Translations under genes and position numbers: made by a program
Assembly: GCA_034659015.1 (NCBI GenBank)
Contig: JAYEGL010000017.1
Location: forward strand, 248,001 to 312,000
Source: Maricaulis sp034659015
GTDB lineage: Bacteria; Pseudomonadota; Alphaproteobacteria; Caulobacterales; Maricaulaceae
Direction of reading: 5' to 3'
DNA length: 64,000 nucleotides
Shown: in pieces, positions 8,320 through 16,905 of the stretch
Layout of the letters: every line of letters begins with the position of its first letter
Position numbering within the stretch: position 1 is the stretch's first letter
The notes under the pieces: generated by a model
Databases searched by the model: none
What the model was told of the DNA's origin: nothing
Seen by the model: the letters and a program-made list of their open reading frames with translations, nothing else

Positions 8320-9405
8320 CTATCCCAGAAACTCGGCGAGGCCTTCGACCAGGCGGCGATTCTCGTCGGCCTTGCCTACGGTCGCGCGCAGCGCATTGGG
8401 CAGGCCGTAGGGGTCGACCGGGCGGATGATCAGGCCTTTCGAGGTCAGGAAGGCATCGGCGTCCCTGGCCGTCTTGCCCGGCGTGTCCGGGAAATGGATC
8501 AGCACGAAATTGCAGACGCTGGGCGTCACTTCCAGGCCGAGCCCGCCGATCTGCTGGCGCAGCCAGGCCACCCATTCCTCATTGTGATCGGCCGATTTCT
8601 TCATGAAGTCCCGGTCGGCGATCGCCGCGGTCCCGGCCTCGATGGCCGGCAGGTTCACATTGAAGGGGCCGCGCACCCGGTGCAGCACGTCGATGATGGA
8701 TCTGTGCCCGTAGGCCCAGCCCAGACGCACGCCGGCGAGACCGTGGATCTTGGAGAAGGTGCGGGTGACGACGACATCGTCGCGCTCGCGGGCCAGTTCC
8801 AGACCGGCGGAATAATCCTCCGCCCGCACGAATTCGGCATAGGCGCTGTCGATCACCAGCAGCGTCGTGTCCGGCAGGGCATCGCGCAGGCGGCGCACCT
8901 CGGCGTCGGAGATATAGGTGCCGGTGGGATTGTTCGGATTGGCCAGGAAGACGATCTTCGCGTCGTCTCCGGCGGCCTCGATCAGCGCATCGACATCGGT
9001 CGTGTAGTGGCGCTCGGGCGCAGAGACGAGTTCGGCGCCGGACTGCATGGCCACCAGGCGGTAGACCAGAAAGCCGTATTGCGACTGGACCACCTTGTCG
9101 CCGGGATTGAGGTAGGCGCGGCCGAGCAGCTGGAGGAGTTCGTCCGATCCGCAGCCGCAGACGATGTTCTCCGCCTCCAGGCCTTCTTCCCGCGCAATCG
9201 CCTCGCGCAGCTTGGTCGCCCCGCCATCGGGATAGATGTGCAGACGGCTCGACGCGGCCTCGAAGGCCGCCGCGGCCTTGGGAGAGCAGCCCAGGGCGTT
9301 CTCGTTGGCGGACAGCTTCACCGGCTCGGCGACACCCGGCGCCTCGGCCGAGCCCGGCTTGTAGGGGCGAATGTCGAGAATGCCGGCGCGTGGCTCAATA
9401 CCCAT
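8320..9405 (-). CDS. hisC: Histidinol-phosphate aminotransferase
   Basis: A 361-residue class I/II PLP aminotransferase that converts imidazole-acetol phosphate to histidinol phosphate in histidine synthesis. Motifs are KLSANENALGCSP at the N-terminus, NPNNPTGTY, the DSAYAEF aspartate that contacts PLP nitrogen, the Schiff-base lysine in TRTFSKIHGLAG and the arginine in VRLGWAYG. Length is normal. It stands alone, away from other his genes. Some HisC-like enzymes also act on aromatic keto acids, so a dual role cannot be excluded from sequence alone. Confidence 0.92.
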   Translation of the reverse strand: MGIEPRAGILDIRPYKPGSAEAPGVAEPVKLSANENALGCSPKAAAAFEAASSRLHIYPDGGATKLREAIAREEGLEAENIVCGCGSDELLQLLGRAYLNPGDKVVQSQYGFLVYRLVAMQSGAELVSAPERHYTTDVDALIEAAGDDAKIVFLANPNNPTGTYISDAEVRRLRDALPDTTLLVIDSAYAEFVRAEDYSAGLELARERDDVVVTRTFSKIHGLAGVRLGWAYGHRSIIDVLHRVRGPFNVNLPAIEAGTAAIADRDFMKKSADHNEEWVAWLRQQIGGLGLEVTPSVCNFVLIHFPDTPGKTARDADAFLTSKGLIIRPVDPYGLPNALRATVGKADENRRLVEGLAEFLG

Positions 9406-9416
9406 GGAACAGACCC

Positions 9417-10190
9417 TTATTTCTGGCGCGTCCGGCCGGAGACAGTCCGGCGGGACAGTTGACGGGGAGATAGCGCGGGCCGGCTCTGCCCTTCAAGTGC
9501 GCGCGAGCGGGCGGGCGCAGTCTGCCGCCCGGGATGCACAGCCCCGGTGTGCTTCACGGCCTCGGCCAGGATCACGCCGCCCAGCCCCGGCCAGGCATAT
9601 TCGCCGATTTCCTCCCACACCGAGGCGACACGGCGATGGGTGGTCCAGCCCCAGGGCGGCGCATAGAGCGCGCGCGACCAGGCCGTGGCTTCCAGCAACG
9701 AATCCGACAGCAGACGGGAGAGCTGGCCGCGCGTGAAGGGGCGGCCATGGCCGAAAGGTGTCTTGTCGGAGAGCGCCCAGATCCCGTTGCGCGAGGCTGT
9801 CACCAGCATCAGCCGTCCTTCCGGCGCCATGACGCGCCAGATCTCGCGCAGCAGGACGGGCAATGCGTCGGCTTCTTCCAGCGCGTGGACCAGCAGGACA
9901 CGGTCGAACAGGGCTTCGGGGAAAGGCAGGTGCACCTCGTCGCCCAGCGTGGTCGGCGTTCCCTCCGGCGGCTGGGCGATGGCGCCCTGGCCGGACGGCA
10001 TGAAGGAGATGCAGCGCCGCGCCTCCTCGCGATAGGGCTCCAGATAGGGATTGGCGAAGCCCAGGCCGAGCACGTCGAGCGCGCGGGCATCGGGCCACAG
10101 GGCCCGGATGCGGCGCGCGATCATGCGCCGGGCCGTTTCGCCCTGCCGGCTGGAATAGAAGCGTTCGAGTTCGGTGGCATCGCGGCGCAC
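9417..10190 (-). CDS. Class I SAM-dependent methyltransferase
   Basis: A 257-residue methyltransferase-like protein. A Rossmann start appears as ALDVLGLGFANPYLEPYR, where a glycine-rich loop binds S-adenosylmethionine, and the later strands read FDRVLLVHALEEADAL and LREIWRVMAPEGRLMLVTASR, the methyltransferase-11 pattern. The last 45 residues are basic and low in complexity. It lies 11 nt upstream of the hisC start codon on the same strand and is divergent from gloB with a 72-bp gap. Substrate unknown; this methyltransferase-gloB pairing recurs in alphaproteobacteria. Confidence 0.8.
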   Translation of the reverse strand: MRRDATELERFYSSRQGETARRMIARRIRALWPDARALDVLGLGFANPYLEPYREEARRCISFMPSGQGAIAQPPEGTPTTLGDEVHLPFPEALFDRVLLVHALEEADALPVLLREIWRVMAPEGRLMLVTASRNGIWALSDKTPFGHGRPFTRGQLSRLLSDSLLEATAWSRALYAPPWGWTTHRRVASVWEEIGEYAWPGLGGVILAEAVKHTGAVHPGRQTAPARSRALEGQSRPALSPRQLSRRTVSGRTRQK

Positions 10191-10262
10191 TGGCCAGACT
10201 CCCGTCAGATGTCCTACACATCCATGCTACCCGCCACACTAACCAAAGCGGCGACAACGACA

Positions 10263-11033
10263 ATGAGCGACCTCGTTATCCGGCAGTTTCCCTGCCTTTC
10301 CGACAATTACGGCTTCCTCGTCCACGATCCGGTGAGCGGCGAGACCGCCACGATCGACACGCCGGACGCCGACCGCATCCTGGCCGAGGCCGACAAGGCC
10401 GGCTGGCGGATCACCCAGATCTGGAACACCCACCATCATTTCGATCATGCCGGCGGCAATGAGGCGGTGAAGACCGCCACCGGCGCCACGATCGTCGCTC
10501 CGGACTATGAACGCGACCGCATTCCCGGCATCGACCGGCCGGTCGGCGACGGCGACACGGTCTCGCTGGGCGCGCATGTGGCCGATGTGCTCCACACGCC
10601 CGGCCATACGCTGGGCCATGTCTGTTACCACTTTGCCGGCGACCGGATCGCCTTTGTCGGCGACACGCTGTTCGCCCTGGGCTGCGGCCGCCTGTTCGAG
10701 GGCACGCCCGAGCAGATGTGGAACAGTCTGAAACGGCTGACCGCCTGGCCCGAGGAGACGCGCATCTACTGCGCCCACGAATACACCCAGGCCAATGCCG
10801 CCTTCGCCCTGTCCGTGGACCCCGGCAATACCGATCTCCAGGCCTATGCGGCCGCAGTGGACGCCGAACGCGCCCGCGGCGAACCGACCGTGCCCACCAC
10901 GATCGGTGCCGAGCTGGCCGCCAACCCCTTCCTGCGCCCTGCCGATCCGGCGATCCGCAAGCAGCTGGGCCTCGAGGCGGCCAGCGACACGGCGGTCTTC
11001 GCCGAGGTCCGCAGCCGCAAGGACCGTTTCTGA
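10263..11033 (+). CDS. gloB: Hydroxyacylglutathione hydrolase (glyoxalase II)
   Basis: A 256-residue metallo-beta-lactamase-fold hydrolase that splits S-lactoylglutathione, the second step of methylglyoxal detoxification. The dinuclear metal motif is NTHHHFDHAGG (THxHxDH), with further ligands in HTPGHTLGH, FVGDTLF and CAHEYT. The C-terminal glutathione-binding region (NPFLRP) is present. The ATG at 10263 is chosen over upstream in-frame codons because MSDLVIRQFPCLSDNYG is the family's usual beginning. Length is normal. Confidence 0.93.
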   Translation: MSDLVIRQFPCLSDNYGFLVHDPVSGETATIDTPDADRILAEADKAGWRITQIWNTHHHFDHAGGNEAVKTATGATIVAPDYERDRIPGIDRPVGDGDTVSLGAHVADVLHTPGHTLGHVCYHFAGDRIAFVGDTLFALGCGRLFEGTPEQMWNSLKRLTAWPEETRIYCAHEYTQANAAFALSVDPGNTDLQAYAAAVDAERARGEPTVPTTIGAELAANPFLRPADPAIRKQLGLEAASDTAVFAEVRSRKDRF

Positions 11034-11152
11034 CCGCATTGCAGCATCGCGACCGAAAGTCCGGTTGACAGACCCGCCGTCAGGGGGCGACAAAATCTGT
11101 CAGGCCCGCCTCCCCGCCTTTGGCGGACCCACGCGATGCGGGATGCGCGACC

Positions 11153-12889
11153 ATGGACGAGCCGACACGCGAAGACCGGAGCGCCCGGGCCGCCGGGCCG
11201 GGTTTTGCAGATCTTTTCACGCCCAAACTCCTGACCGTCCTGCGTGAGGGTTATGGACTGGCACACCTGCGGGCCGATGCCGTGGCGGGGCTGACCGTCG
11301 CCATCGTCGCCCTGCCCCTGTCCATGGCGATCGCCATCGCCTCGGGCGTCTCGCCGGCCCAGGGACTCTATGCCGCGATCGTCGGCGGCTTCCTGGTTTC
11401 GCTGTTCGGCGGCAGCCGGTTCCAGATCGGCGGTCCGGCCGGGGCCTTCATCGTTCTCGTCGCGGCGACGCTGGAACAGCACGGCGCCGACGGGCTCATC
11501 CTGGCCACGCTGATGTCCGGTGCGATCCTGATCGTGACCGGCTATCTGCGGCTGGGCACCTATATCAAGTTCATCCCCTATCCGGTGACGATCGGATTCA
11601 CCGCCGGGATCGCCGTCATCATCCTGGCCAGCCAGCTGCGCAGCATGCTGGGGCTGGAGCTCGGCGGTCCGGAACCCAGCGAGTTCGGCCCCAAGCTCGT
11701 GGCCCTGGCCCAGGCCCTGCCCACGGCCAGCCCTTATGCCATTGCGCTCGCAGCCGGAACGATTGCCGTCATCGCCGGTTTCAAGGCCTGGAAGCCGCAT
11801 TGGCCGGGCATGCTGATCGCGATCGGCCTTGCCTCCGCCGCGGCGGGCCTCATGAACATGCCGGTCGCCACGATCGGCTCGGCCTTCGGCGGCATACCGC
11901 ACGGCCTGCCGATGCCGTCCCTGCCCGCGCTGTCGCTCGGGAAAGCGATCGAGGTGCTGCCCAGTGCCTTTGCCTTCGCCCTGCTCGGCTCGATCGAATC
12001 CCTGCTCTCCGCCGTCGTCGCCGACGGCATGACCGGGCGGCGCCACCGCTCGAACTGCGAACTCGTCGCCCAGGGCGTGGCCAATATCGGCTCGGCCCTG
12101 TTCGGCGGGCTTTGCGTGACCGGCGCCATCGCCCGCACGGCGACGAATATCCGCGCCGGCGCGCGCAGCCCGGTCTCGGGCATGATGCATTCCGCTTTCC
12201 TGCTGGTCTTCATGCTGATCGCCGCGCCGCTGGCGCGCTACATCCCGCTGGCCGCCCTGGGCGGCATCCTGGCCGTGGTCGCCTGGAACATGGCCGAGCG
12301 TCACCAGTTCGTCGCCCTGCTGCGCGCCTCGAAGGGCGATGCGCTGGTGCTGATGTCCACCTTCCTGCTGACCGTCTTCTACGACCTGACCGCCGGGATC
12401 GTGGTCGGCTTCGCGCTGGGCGCGGTCCTGTTCATCAACCGCATGTCGGAGCTGACCGGCATCGACCGGGCCGGCGGACTGGTCCAGCGCGACATGGCCG
12501 ACAGCGCCGAGCGCGAGGACTATGACGCGGCGCTGGCGACCTATCCGGACATCGTGGTCTATCGCATACGCGGCGTCTTCTTCTTCGGCGCGGCCTCGAC
12601 CGTGGACCATGTGCTCACCAGCATCGCCGACCGGCACAAGGCCTTCGTGATCGACTTTTCCGACGTGCCCGCCATCGACTCCACCGCCGCCAACACGATC
12701 GCCGCCTTTGCCCGCAAGACCGCGGCCCGCCATGCCATCGAGATCCGGCTGACCGGAACCAATGCATCGGTCCGCAAGGCGCTGGAGGCCCAGGGTGTCA
12801 TCCCCCCGCTTGTCGCCTACGCCGCATCGATAGAGGATGCCGTCTCTTCCGTTCGAAACAGCGATAAGCAGGAGAGCCGGGCTTCATGA
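11153..12889 (+). CDS. SulP family anion transporter with STAS domain
   Basis: A 578-residue SulP transporter. About a dozen hydrophobic segments begin with DAVAGLTVAIVALPLSMAIA, the family's first helix, followed by SPAQGLYAAIVGGFLVSLFGG and the QIGGPAGAFIVLV motif. A cytoplasmic STAS domain (about residues 450-560) contains VIDFSDVPAIDSTAANTI. Substrates of bacterial SulPs include sulfate, bicarbonate and C4-dicarboxylates; none is specified here. A TTG at 11120 is in frame, but the ATG at 11153 is the more likely start. It overlaps the next gene by 4 nt. Confidence 0.9.
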   Translation: MDEPTREDRSARAAGPGFADLFTPKLLTVLREGYGLAHLRADAVAGLTVAIVALPLSMAIAIASGVSPAQGLYAAIVGGFLVSLFGGSRFQIGGPAGAFIVLVAATLEQHGADGLILATLMSGAILIVTGYLRLGTYIKFIPYPVTIGFTAGIAVIILASQLRSMLGLELGGPEPSEFGPKLVALAQALPTASPYAIALAAGTIAVIAGFKAWKPHWPGMLIAIGLASAAAGLMNMPVATIGSAFGGIPHGLPMPSLPALSLGKAIEVLPSAFAFALLGSIESLLSAVVADGMTGRRHRSNCELVAQGVANIGSALFGGLCVTGAIARTATNIRAGARSPVSGMMHSAFLLVFMLIAAPLARYIPLAALGGILAVVAWNMAERHQFVALLRASKGDALVLMSTFLLTVFYDLTAGIVVGFALGAVLFINRMSELTGIDRAGGLVQRDMADSAEREDYDAALATYPDIVVYRIRGVFFFGAASTVDHVLTSIADRHKAFVIDFSDVPAIDSTAANTIAAFARKTAARHAIEIRLTGTNASVRKALEAQGVIPPLVAYAASIEDAVSSVRNSDKQESRAS

Positions 12890-13335
12890 CCGACACGACC
12901 GATATCCAGACCCTGATCGACACGCTGGGCATGCAGCCGCACCCCGAGGGCGGCTGGTTCGTGGAGATGTTCCGCGATGTCGACGGGCCGGACGGGCGGG
13001 CGCGCTCGACGGCCATCTATTTCCTGCTGGCCGAGGGGCAGTCCTCGCACTGGCACCGCGTCGATGCGGTCGAGGTTTGGCACTGGTATGCCGGCGCACC
13101 GCTGGAACTGGCGATCAGCGAGGATGCGAAGCGCGTGAACACGCTGCGTCTGGGTCCGGACCTTGCCGGCGGCGAGCGCCCGCAAGGCATCGTTCCCACC
13201 GGGGCCTGGCAGGCTGCACGCTCGACCGGCGCATGGACCCTGGTCGGATGCACCGTCGCGCCGGGCTTCGAGTTTTCGGGCTTCGAACTGGCGCCGGAAG
13301 GCTGGGCGCCGGGTGAAGGCGACCCCGCGCCGTAG
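12886..13335 (+). CDS. Cupin DUF985 family protein
   Basis: A 149-residue single-domain cupin of the DUF985 type. It begins with LIDTLGMQPHPEGGWFVEMFR, contains STAIYFLLAEGQSSHWHRVDAVEVWHWYAG with the cupin histidines, and ends with the paired GCTVAPGFEFSGFELAP strand. The reaction is unknown for the family. The start ATG overlaps the SulP stop (ATGA), so the two genes are translationally coupled. A palindromic repeat pair begins directly after the stop codon. Confidence 0.85.
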   Translation: MTDTTDIQTLIDTLGMQPHPEGGWFVEMFRDVDGPDGRARSTAIYFLLAEGQSSHWHRVDAVEVWHWYAGAPLELAISEDAKRVNTLRLGPDLAGGERPQGIVPTGAWQAARSTGAWTLVGCTVAPGFEFSGFELAPEGWAPGEGDPAP

Positions 13336-13446
13336 AGCATTTTCGAACCGCGAAACCGGTACCCACTTTCGCTGAAAATGCTCTATCCTCTTGTTTTGTC
13401 GCATTTTCGAACCGCGAAACCGGTACCCACTTTCGCTGAAAATGCT
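13336..13446. repeat. Two copies of a 47-bp imperfect palindrome centred on GGTACC
   Basis: Bases 13336-13382 and about 13400-13446 are near-identical direct copies with an 18-bp spacer. Each unit begins AGCATTTTC, ends GAAAATGCT, and is symmetrical around CCGGTACC in the middle. It resembles the short palindromic elements common between genes in Rhizobiales and other alphaproteobacteria. It fills the whole gap between two convergent genes and could act as a bidirectional transcription stop or RNA-processing site. Confidence 0.85.
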
Positions 13447-14175
13447 TTAGCTGGACATGCGCGCGAGGACCTGGGCGATCATGGCCGAGGAAGGCCGGCC
13501 GGCATAACCGGCGTCCGGCGCGATGACGATGATCAGCGTGTCGTCCTCGACGAAGGCGGCCGGCCGCTCGCCCAGGATCAGGCTGATCCCGGCCAGGTCG
13601 CGCAGCCGTCGCCGGTCGCCGGGCATCCGCGATACCGCCCGGTCAATCAGTTCGAGCGTGTCGAACTGCACGCCCAGACCGGCGCGCGGGGCCGGCGCGT
13701 ATTCCACGGAGATGTTGCGGTCGAGCTGGCGCGCCAGATCGCCGGCCAGCTGTTCGGCGCGGGCGCGCACCTCGCCGGGCGAGCGCGGTACGGGCGTCAG
13801 ACCGGCGGCGGGACTGGCAAACTCGACAATCACCCCGTCCGGCGCATCGGCGGGAAAATAGGTCGCCCCGCCCAGCGCGTTGAGGCGCAGGACCTCGCGG
13901 CCGGTATCGGTGATGTAGGCCGTGCCGCCGCCGGGCGCGCGATCGGGATAGAGCACGAGAACCTCGCTGTCGGGCGCATCGCGCTCGCGCAGCAGCGCCG
14001 CCTCGCGGGAGCGGTCGAACAGGAAGAAGCTGCCGGTATCGGCGCGCTGGTACCAGCCCGTCGCCTGCTCGGCCCGCTCATTGCGCAACAAGCGGTCGCG
14101 CAACGGGTTCTGCAGACCCGAAGCAGTGCCGGCGCACAGCGCGGCGATCAGTATGGCCAGAATCCAGCGTGTCAT
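13447..14175 (-). CDS. Secreted protein, DUF4908-like
   Basis: A 242-residue protein with a signal peptide (MTRWILAILIAALCAGTASG). The mature part includes LRDRLLRNERAEQATGWYQ, FFLFDRSREAALLRERD, EVLVLYPDRAPGGGTAYITD and LNALGGATYFPADAPDG, a pattern I associate with the DUF4908 family of Caulobacterales and relatives. The family assignment is from memory of its motifs and moderately sure. The frame is open to 14256, but the ATG at 14175 begins a clean signal peptide. The role is unknown. It is downstream of phbB on the same strand, with a 58-nt gap. Confidence 0.65.
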   Translation of the reverse strand: MTRWILAILIAALCAGTASGLQNPLRDRLLRNERAEQATGWYQRADTGSFFLFDRSREAALLRERDAPDSEVLVLYPDRAPGGGTAYITDTGREVLRLNALGGATYFPADAPDGVIVEFASPAAGLTPVPRSPGEVRARAEQLAGDLARQLDRNISVEYAPAPRAGLGVQFDTLELIDRAVSRMPGDRRRLRDLAGISLILGERPAAFVEDDTLIIVIAPDAGYAGRPSSAMIAQVLARMSS

Positions 14176-14233
14176 CCCGGTCAGCATCATCTGCGGCAAG
14201 AGGGCGAATTTGCGGCAAGGACTGTGAAAGTCC

Positions 14234-14959
14234 TCAGGCCATGTACTGGCCGCCATTGACCGTCAGCGTCGACCCGGTGATGAACCCGGCCTCCTCGCTG
14301 CACAGATAGGCCACGAGCGAACCGATCTCGCCGGCCCCCCCCAGCCGCCCGACCGGAATGCCGGCAACGATGCCGTCGAGCACGTTCTGCGGCACGGCCG
14401 CGACCATCTCGGTGTTCACATAGCCCGGCGCCACGCAATTCACCGTGATGCCCTTGCGGGCCGCCTCCTGGGCCAGCGCCCTGGTGAAGCCGATGACGCC
14501 GGCCTTGGCGGCGGAATAATTCACCTGGCCCATCTGGCCCTTCTGGCCGTTGATCGAGGAAATGTTCACGATGCGGCCCCAGCCGCGCTCGCGCATGCCC
14601 TCGATCAGCGGGCGGGTCGTGTTGAACATGGAATCCAGGTCCACGCGCATCACCTCGCGCCACTGCTCCGGCGTCATCTTGTGGAACATGGTGTCACGGG
14701 TAATGCCCGCATTGTTCACGAGAATGTCGATCGGAGATCCGGCTTTCGCCTCGGCCGCGACGAGCCCGTCGCTGCACGACTGGAAGTCGCCGACATCGAA
14801 CCTGACGACATCGATGCCGTGCTCCGCGGAGAAGGCCTCGGCCGCGGCGTCGTTTCCGGCATAGTTTGCAACGACGCGATGGCCTGCCGACTTCAGGGCC
14901 AGGCTGATGGCCGCGCCGATGCCGCGCGTGCCGCCGGTCACGATTGCGGTGCGTGTCAT
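14234..14959 (-). CDS. phbB: Acetoacetyl-CoA reductase (PhbB)
   Basis: A 241-residue short-chain dehydrogenase that reduces acetoacetyl-CoA to 3-hydroxybutyryl-CoA with NADPH for polyhydroxybutyrate synthesis. It has the TGGTRGIG nucleotide loop, NNAGITRD, and the catalytic SSINGQKGQMGQVNYSAAKAG block with Ser, Tyr and Lys, typical of PhbB rather than FabG. The C-terminus ends GSTLTVNGGQYMA. It is divergent from phaR, which supports the PHB role, although the thiolase phaA usually found beside it is not here. Confidence 0.92.
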   Translation of the reverse strand: MTRTAIVTGGTRGIGAAISLALKSAGHRVVANYAGNDAAAEAFSAEHGIDVVRFDVGDFQSCSDGLVAAEAKAGSPIDILVNNAGITRDTMFHKMTPEQWREVMRVDLDSMFNTTRPLIEGMRERGWGRIVNISSINGQKGQMGQVNYSAAKAGVIGFTRALAQEAARKGITVNCVAPGYVNTEMVAAVPQNVLDGIVAGIPVGRLGGAGEIGSLVAYLCSEEAGFITGSTLTVNGGQYMA

Positions 14960-15118
14960 TCCATCCCCCGATTACGTCAAGGCTCACCGGCCATTTGCGT
15001 TCGCGCTTGCAGCACACCACCTTAAGCGCGTACACCCTTACATGAAATAGCTACGCGCCAGTGTCGAGCGAATAACAGCCTGAACACACCAAAAAGGCGC
15101 ACCACAGGGGAGTGAGCG

Positions 15119-15724
15119 GTGACAAAATCGACAGGAAAGTCGCCAGAAATCGTCATCAAGAAGTATGCGAACCGGCGGCTCTACGACACATCGACCAGCC
15201 AGTATGTAACACTCGACTACCTGCGCGACCTGGTGAAAAAGGGGACGGACTTCCAGGTCGTGGACGCCAAGAGCGGCGATGATCTCACGCGCGGCGTGCT
15301 CGCCCAGATCATCTTCGAGGAGGAAGCCCGCGGGGCCAATCTTCTGCCCGTCGACTTCCTGCGCCAGCTGATCGGCTTCTACGGCGACAGCCTGCAGACC
15401 GTCGTTCCCGGCTATCTGCAGATGTCGATGAATTCCTTCGCCCAGCAGCAGGAAGAGTTCCGCGAAAAGATGGCCGAGGCCATGACCTCGCCACAGGCCT
15501 CCATGGCGATGATCGAGGAACAGACGCGCCGCAACATGGAAATGTTCGGCCAGGCGATGCGCATGTTCTCGCCCTTCCCCGCACAGGACGAGGGCGACAG
15601 CGACACCGCGAAGACCGTTCCGGAGAAAGACACGGAAAGCGAGGACCTCGGTGCCATGCGCGAGGAGCTCGATGCGATGCGCGCCAAGCTCGACCAGCTT
15701 CTCGATACCAAGACCAAGAAATAG
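15119..15724 (+). CDS. phaR: Polyhydroxyalkanoate synthesis repressor PhaR
   Basis: A 201-residue PhaR regulator. The N-terminal PHB/PHA accumulation-regulator DNA-binding region reads VIKKYANRRLYDTSTSQYVTL and DLVKKGTDFQVVDAKSGDDLTR, and the following domain (IIFEEEARGANLLPVDFLRQLI) is the polymer-binding region. The C-terminus is a charged coiled coil (MREELDAMRAKLDQLLDTK). PhaR binds PHB granules and derepresses phasin and its own gene when polymer forms. GTG start with GGGGAG upstream. Divergent from phbB with a 159-bp shared control region. Confidence 0.93.
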   Translation: MTKSTGKSPEIVIKKYANRRLYDTSTSQYVTLDYLRDLVKKGTDFQVVDAKSGDDLTRGVLAQIIFEEEARGANLLPVDFLRQLIGFYGDSLQTVVPGYLQMSMNSFAQQQEEFREKMAEAMTSPQASMAMIEEQTRRNMEMFGQAMRMFSPFPAQDEGDSDTAKTVPEKDTESEDLGAMREELDAMRAKLDQLLDTKTKK

Positions 15725-15776
15725 CCGGCATCGCCCGCCGCGTTCCGGACGTTAACACTTTCGTATCGATATGACG

Positions 15777-15804
15777 CACCCGGCGCCGGAAACGGCGCCG
15801 GGTG
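15777..15804 (+). terminator. GC-rich hairpin after phaR
   Basis: An 11-bp stem (CACCCGGCGCC pairing with GGCGCCGGGTG) around a short loop, 53 nt after the phaR stop and followed by TATTCATTT. It is a likely intrinsic terminator, although the T run is interrupted. Confidence 0.65.
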
Positions 15805-15850
15805 TATTCATTTACAACCTCTAAACCCTGTTTTTGCCGCCGGTTCGTGG

Positions 15851-15865
15851 TTAACCTCTCATTAA
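15851..15865 (-). promoter_or_regulatory. Candidate CtrA-binding box
   Basis: Bases 15851-15865 read TTAA-CCTCTCA-TTAA, exactly TTAA-N7-TTAA. On the minus strand it is TTAATGAGAGGTTAAC, the full TTAA-N7-TTAAC consensus of the cell-cycle regulator CtrA known from Caulobacter. It lies 31 bp before the start of the small gene at 15897, so it could activate or repress that gene according to cell-cycle state. Only the sequence match supports this. Confidence 0.55.
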
Positions 15866-15896
15866 GAGTTGGCATCGGCCTTGCGAAGACACGGGC

Positions 15897-16226
15897 ATGA
15901 CCACGATCCGCAGTGCATATCCTGTCCCGACCCCGACCCGCCGGCGCGTAGAGCCGGCCGGTCGCGCACGCGGTTCGAACGATCGTCCGCCGCAGCAGGA
16001 TGCGCCTGTCACCGTCCCGACCCGGCAGGGAACCGAGCGTGAAGACGACCGGTCCTTTGTCCGGGCGCGTCCTGCCACGGCGGAAGTCATGGTCCAGATC
16101 ATCGGCAATGACGTGCCGCGGCGCGGCCTGAAGGCCGAGCCGAGCGAGGTGGAGCGCTTCCGCCGCACCTATGCTCAGGCCGCAACGCCGAACGCGCCGG
16201 CCCCGAAATGGGAGCGGCGCGCATGA
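15897..16226 (+). CDS. Small hypothetical basic protein
   Basis: A 109-residue protein I do not recognise. The first 60 residues are rich in Arg, Pro, Thr and Gln and look disordered. The second half is more regular (ATAEVMVQIIGNDVPRRGLKAEPSEVERFRRTYAQA). No signal peptide or membrane helix is seen. It has coding-like GC3, lies 31 bp after a candidate CtrA box, and its stop overlaps the start of a 28-residue membrane peptide (ATGA), which favours a real two-gene unit. Confidence 0.6.
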   Translation: MTTIRSAYPVPTPTRRRVEPAGRARGSNDRPPQQDAPVTVPTRQGTEREDDRSFVRARPATAEVMVQIIGNDVPRRGLKAEPSEVERFRRTYAQAATPNAPAPKWERRA

Positions 16227-16309
16227 GCCTGAATGCCGGAAAGGCCCGGCGCGTCGGTTTCTGGCTGGATGTCAGCCTGGGCGCCGGGCTTGTCTTTTTC
16301 CTGATCTAG
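16223..16309 (+). CDS. 28-residue single-span membrane peptide
   Basis: A tiny open frame beginning MSLNAGKARRVGFWLDVSLG and ending in a hydrophobic run (AGLVFFLI). A basic start and one short membrane span fit a small membrane protein. The ATG overlaps the upstream stop codon (ATGA), as for coupled genes elsewhere in this window. It is too short for homology judgement, so reality rests on the overlap and the composition. Confidence 0.4.
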   Translation: MSLNAGKARRVGFWLDVSLGAGLVFFLI

Positions 16310-16315
16310 GCAGGC

Positions 16316-16343
16316 CCTTCTCCCCACAGGCGTGAGGAGAAGG
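16316..16343. terminator. Hairpin between convergent genes
   Basis: An 8-bp stem CCTTCTCC / GGAGAAGG with a 12-nt loop lies between the small plus-strand genes and the minus-strand membrane gene ending at 16354. It may act as a bidirectional stop; no clear T run follows. Confidence 0.4.
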
Positions 16344-16353
16344 ATGCCGCGGT

Positions 16354-16767
16354 CTATTCGCCGCCGACCGCCAGGTCGCGGCGGGCTGCAACGATCGTCA
16401 CCACGAAACCGGCCACCGTATCCATCAGCGTCATCATGGTGATGAGGAAGAAGACGGACGTGCCGAAACGGCCGACCAGCAGGAAGAGCGACAGGGCGAT
16501 CACGAAGACGGCCATGGACAGGCCGTGATTGATGATCGTCGCCGTTCCCGTGCCGGCGGACTTCACCAGCTCGATGAACATCATCAAAAGCGCGAAGATG
16601 ACGATCAGGTCGCCCACCGTCATGCCCCAGGGACCGGATACAAGCGGCACCTGGAAGACGGTGTTGTCCATCAGTGCGGCCGCTGCGGTCGGATCGCCGG
16701 CCGTGAAAATCACCAGGACCGAGTAGACGATCACCGGAATGATGAGCAGTGGAATGACATTGAACAT
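16354..16767 (-). CDS. Four-helix membrane protein of unknown function
   Basis: A 137-residue membrane protein starting MFNVIPLLIIPVIVYSVLV. Four hydrophobic segments follow each other (residues about 4-22, 48-70, 78-100 and 105-127) with very short loops. No catalytic motif is visible. The frame runs upstream to 16857, but those residues are unlike a membrane protein start and the ATG at 16767 has GGGGGGAAG upstream. I recognise no named family. It is followed by no gene on its strand. Confidence 0.7.
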   Translation of the reverse strand: MFNVIPLLIIPVIVYSVLVIFTAGDPTAAAALMDNTVFQVPLVSGPWGMTVGDLIVIFALLMMFIELVKSAGTGTATIINHGLSMAVFVIALSLFLLVGRFGTSVFFLITMMTLMDTVAGFVVTIVAARRDLAVGGE

Positions 16768-16905
16768 TGAACTTCCCCCCTTTGTACCACCGGCGCGCCG
16801 AGCCTGATTGGCCGCCGTCATACCCAACAATACGCCGTTGTCCCCGCCTCCGGCCATGTCGTGTCCTTTCGTCCCTTTGCCGGCGGCCGGAAAGGACCGC
16901 CGGAC

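Noticed and set aside
14960..15118. PhaR operator in the phbB-phaR gap
   Set aside because: PhaR is known to bind its own promoter in relatives, but I see no clear CTGC/GCAG-type palindrome here and would not mark one.
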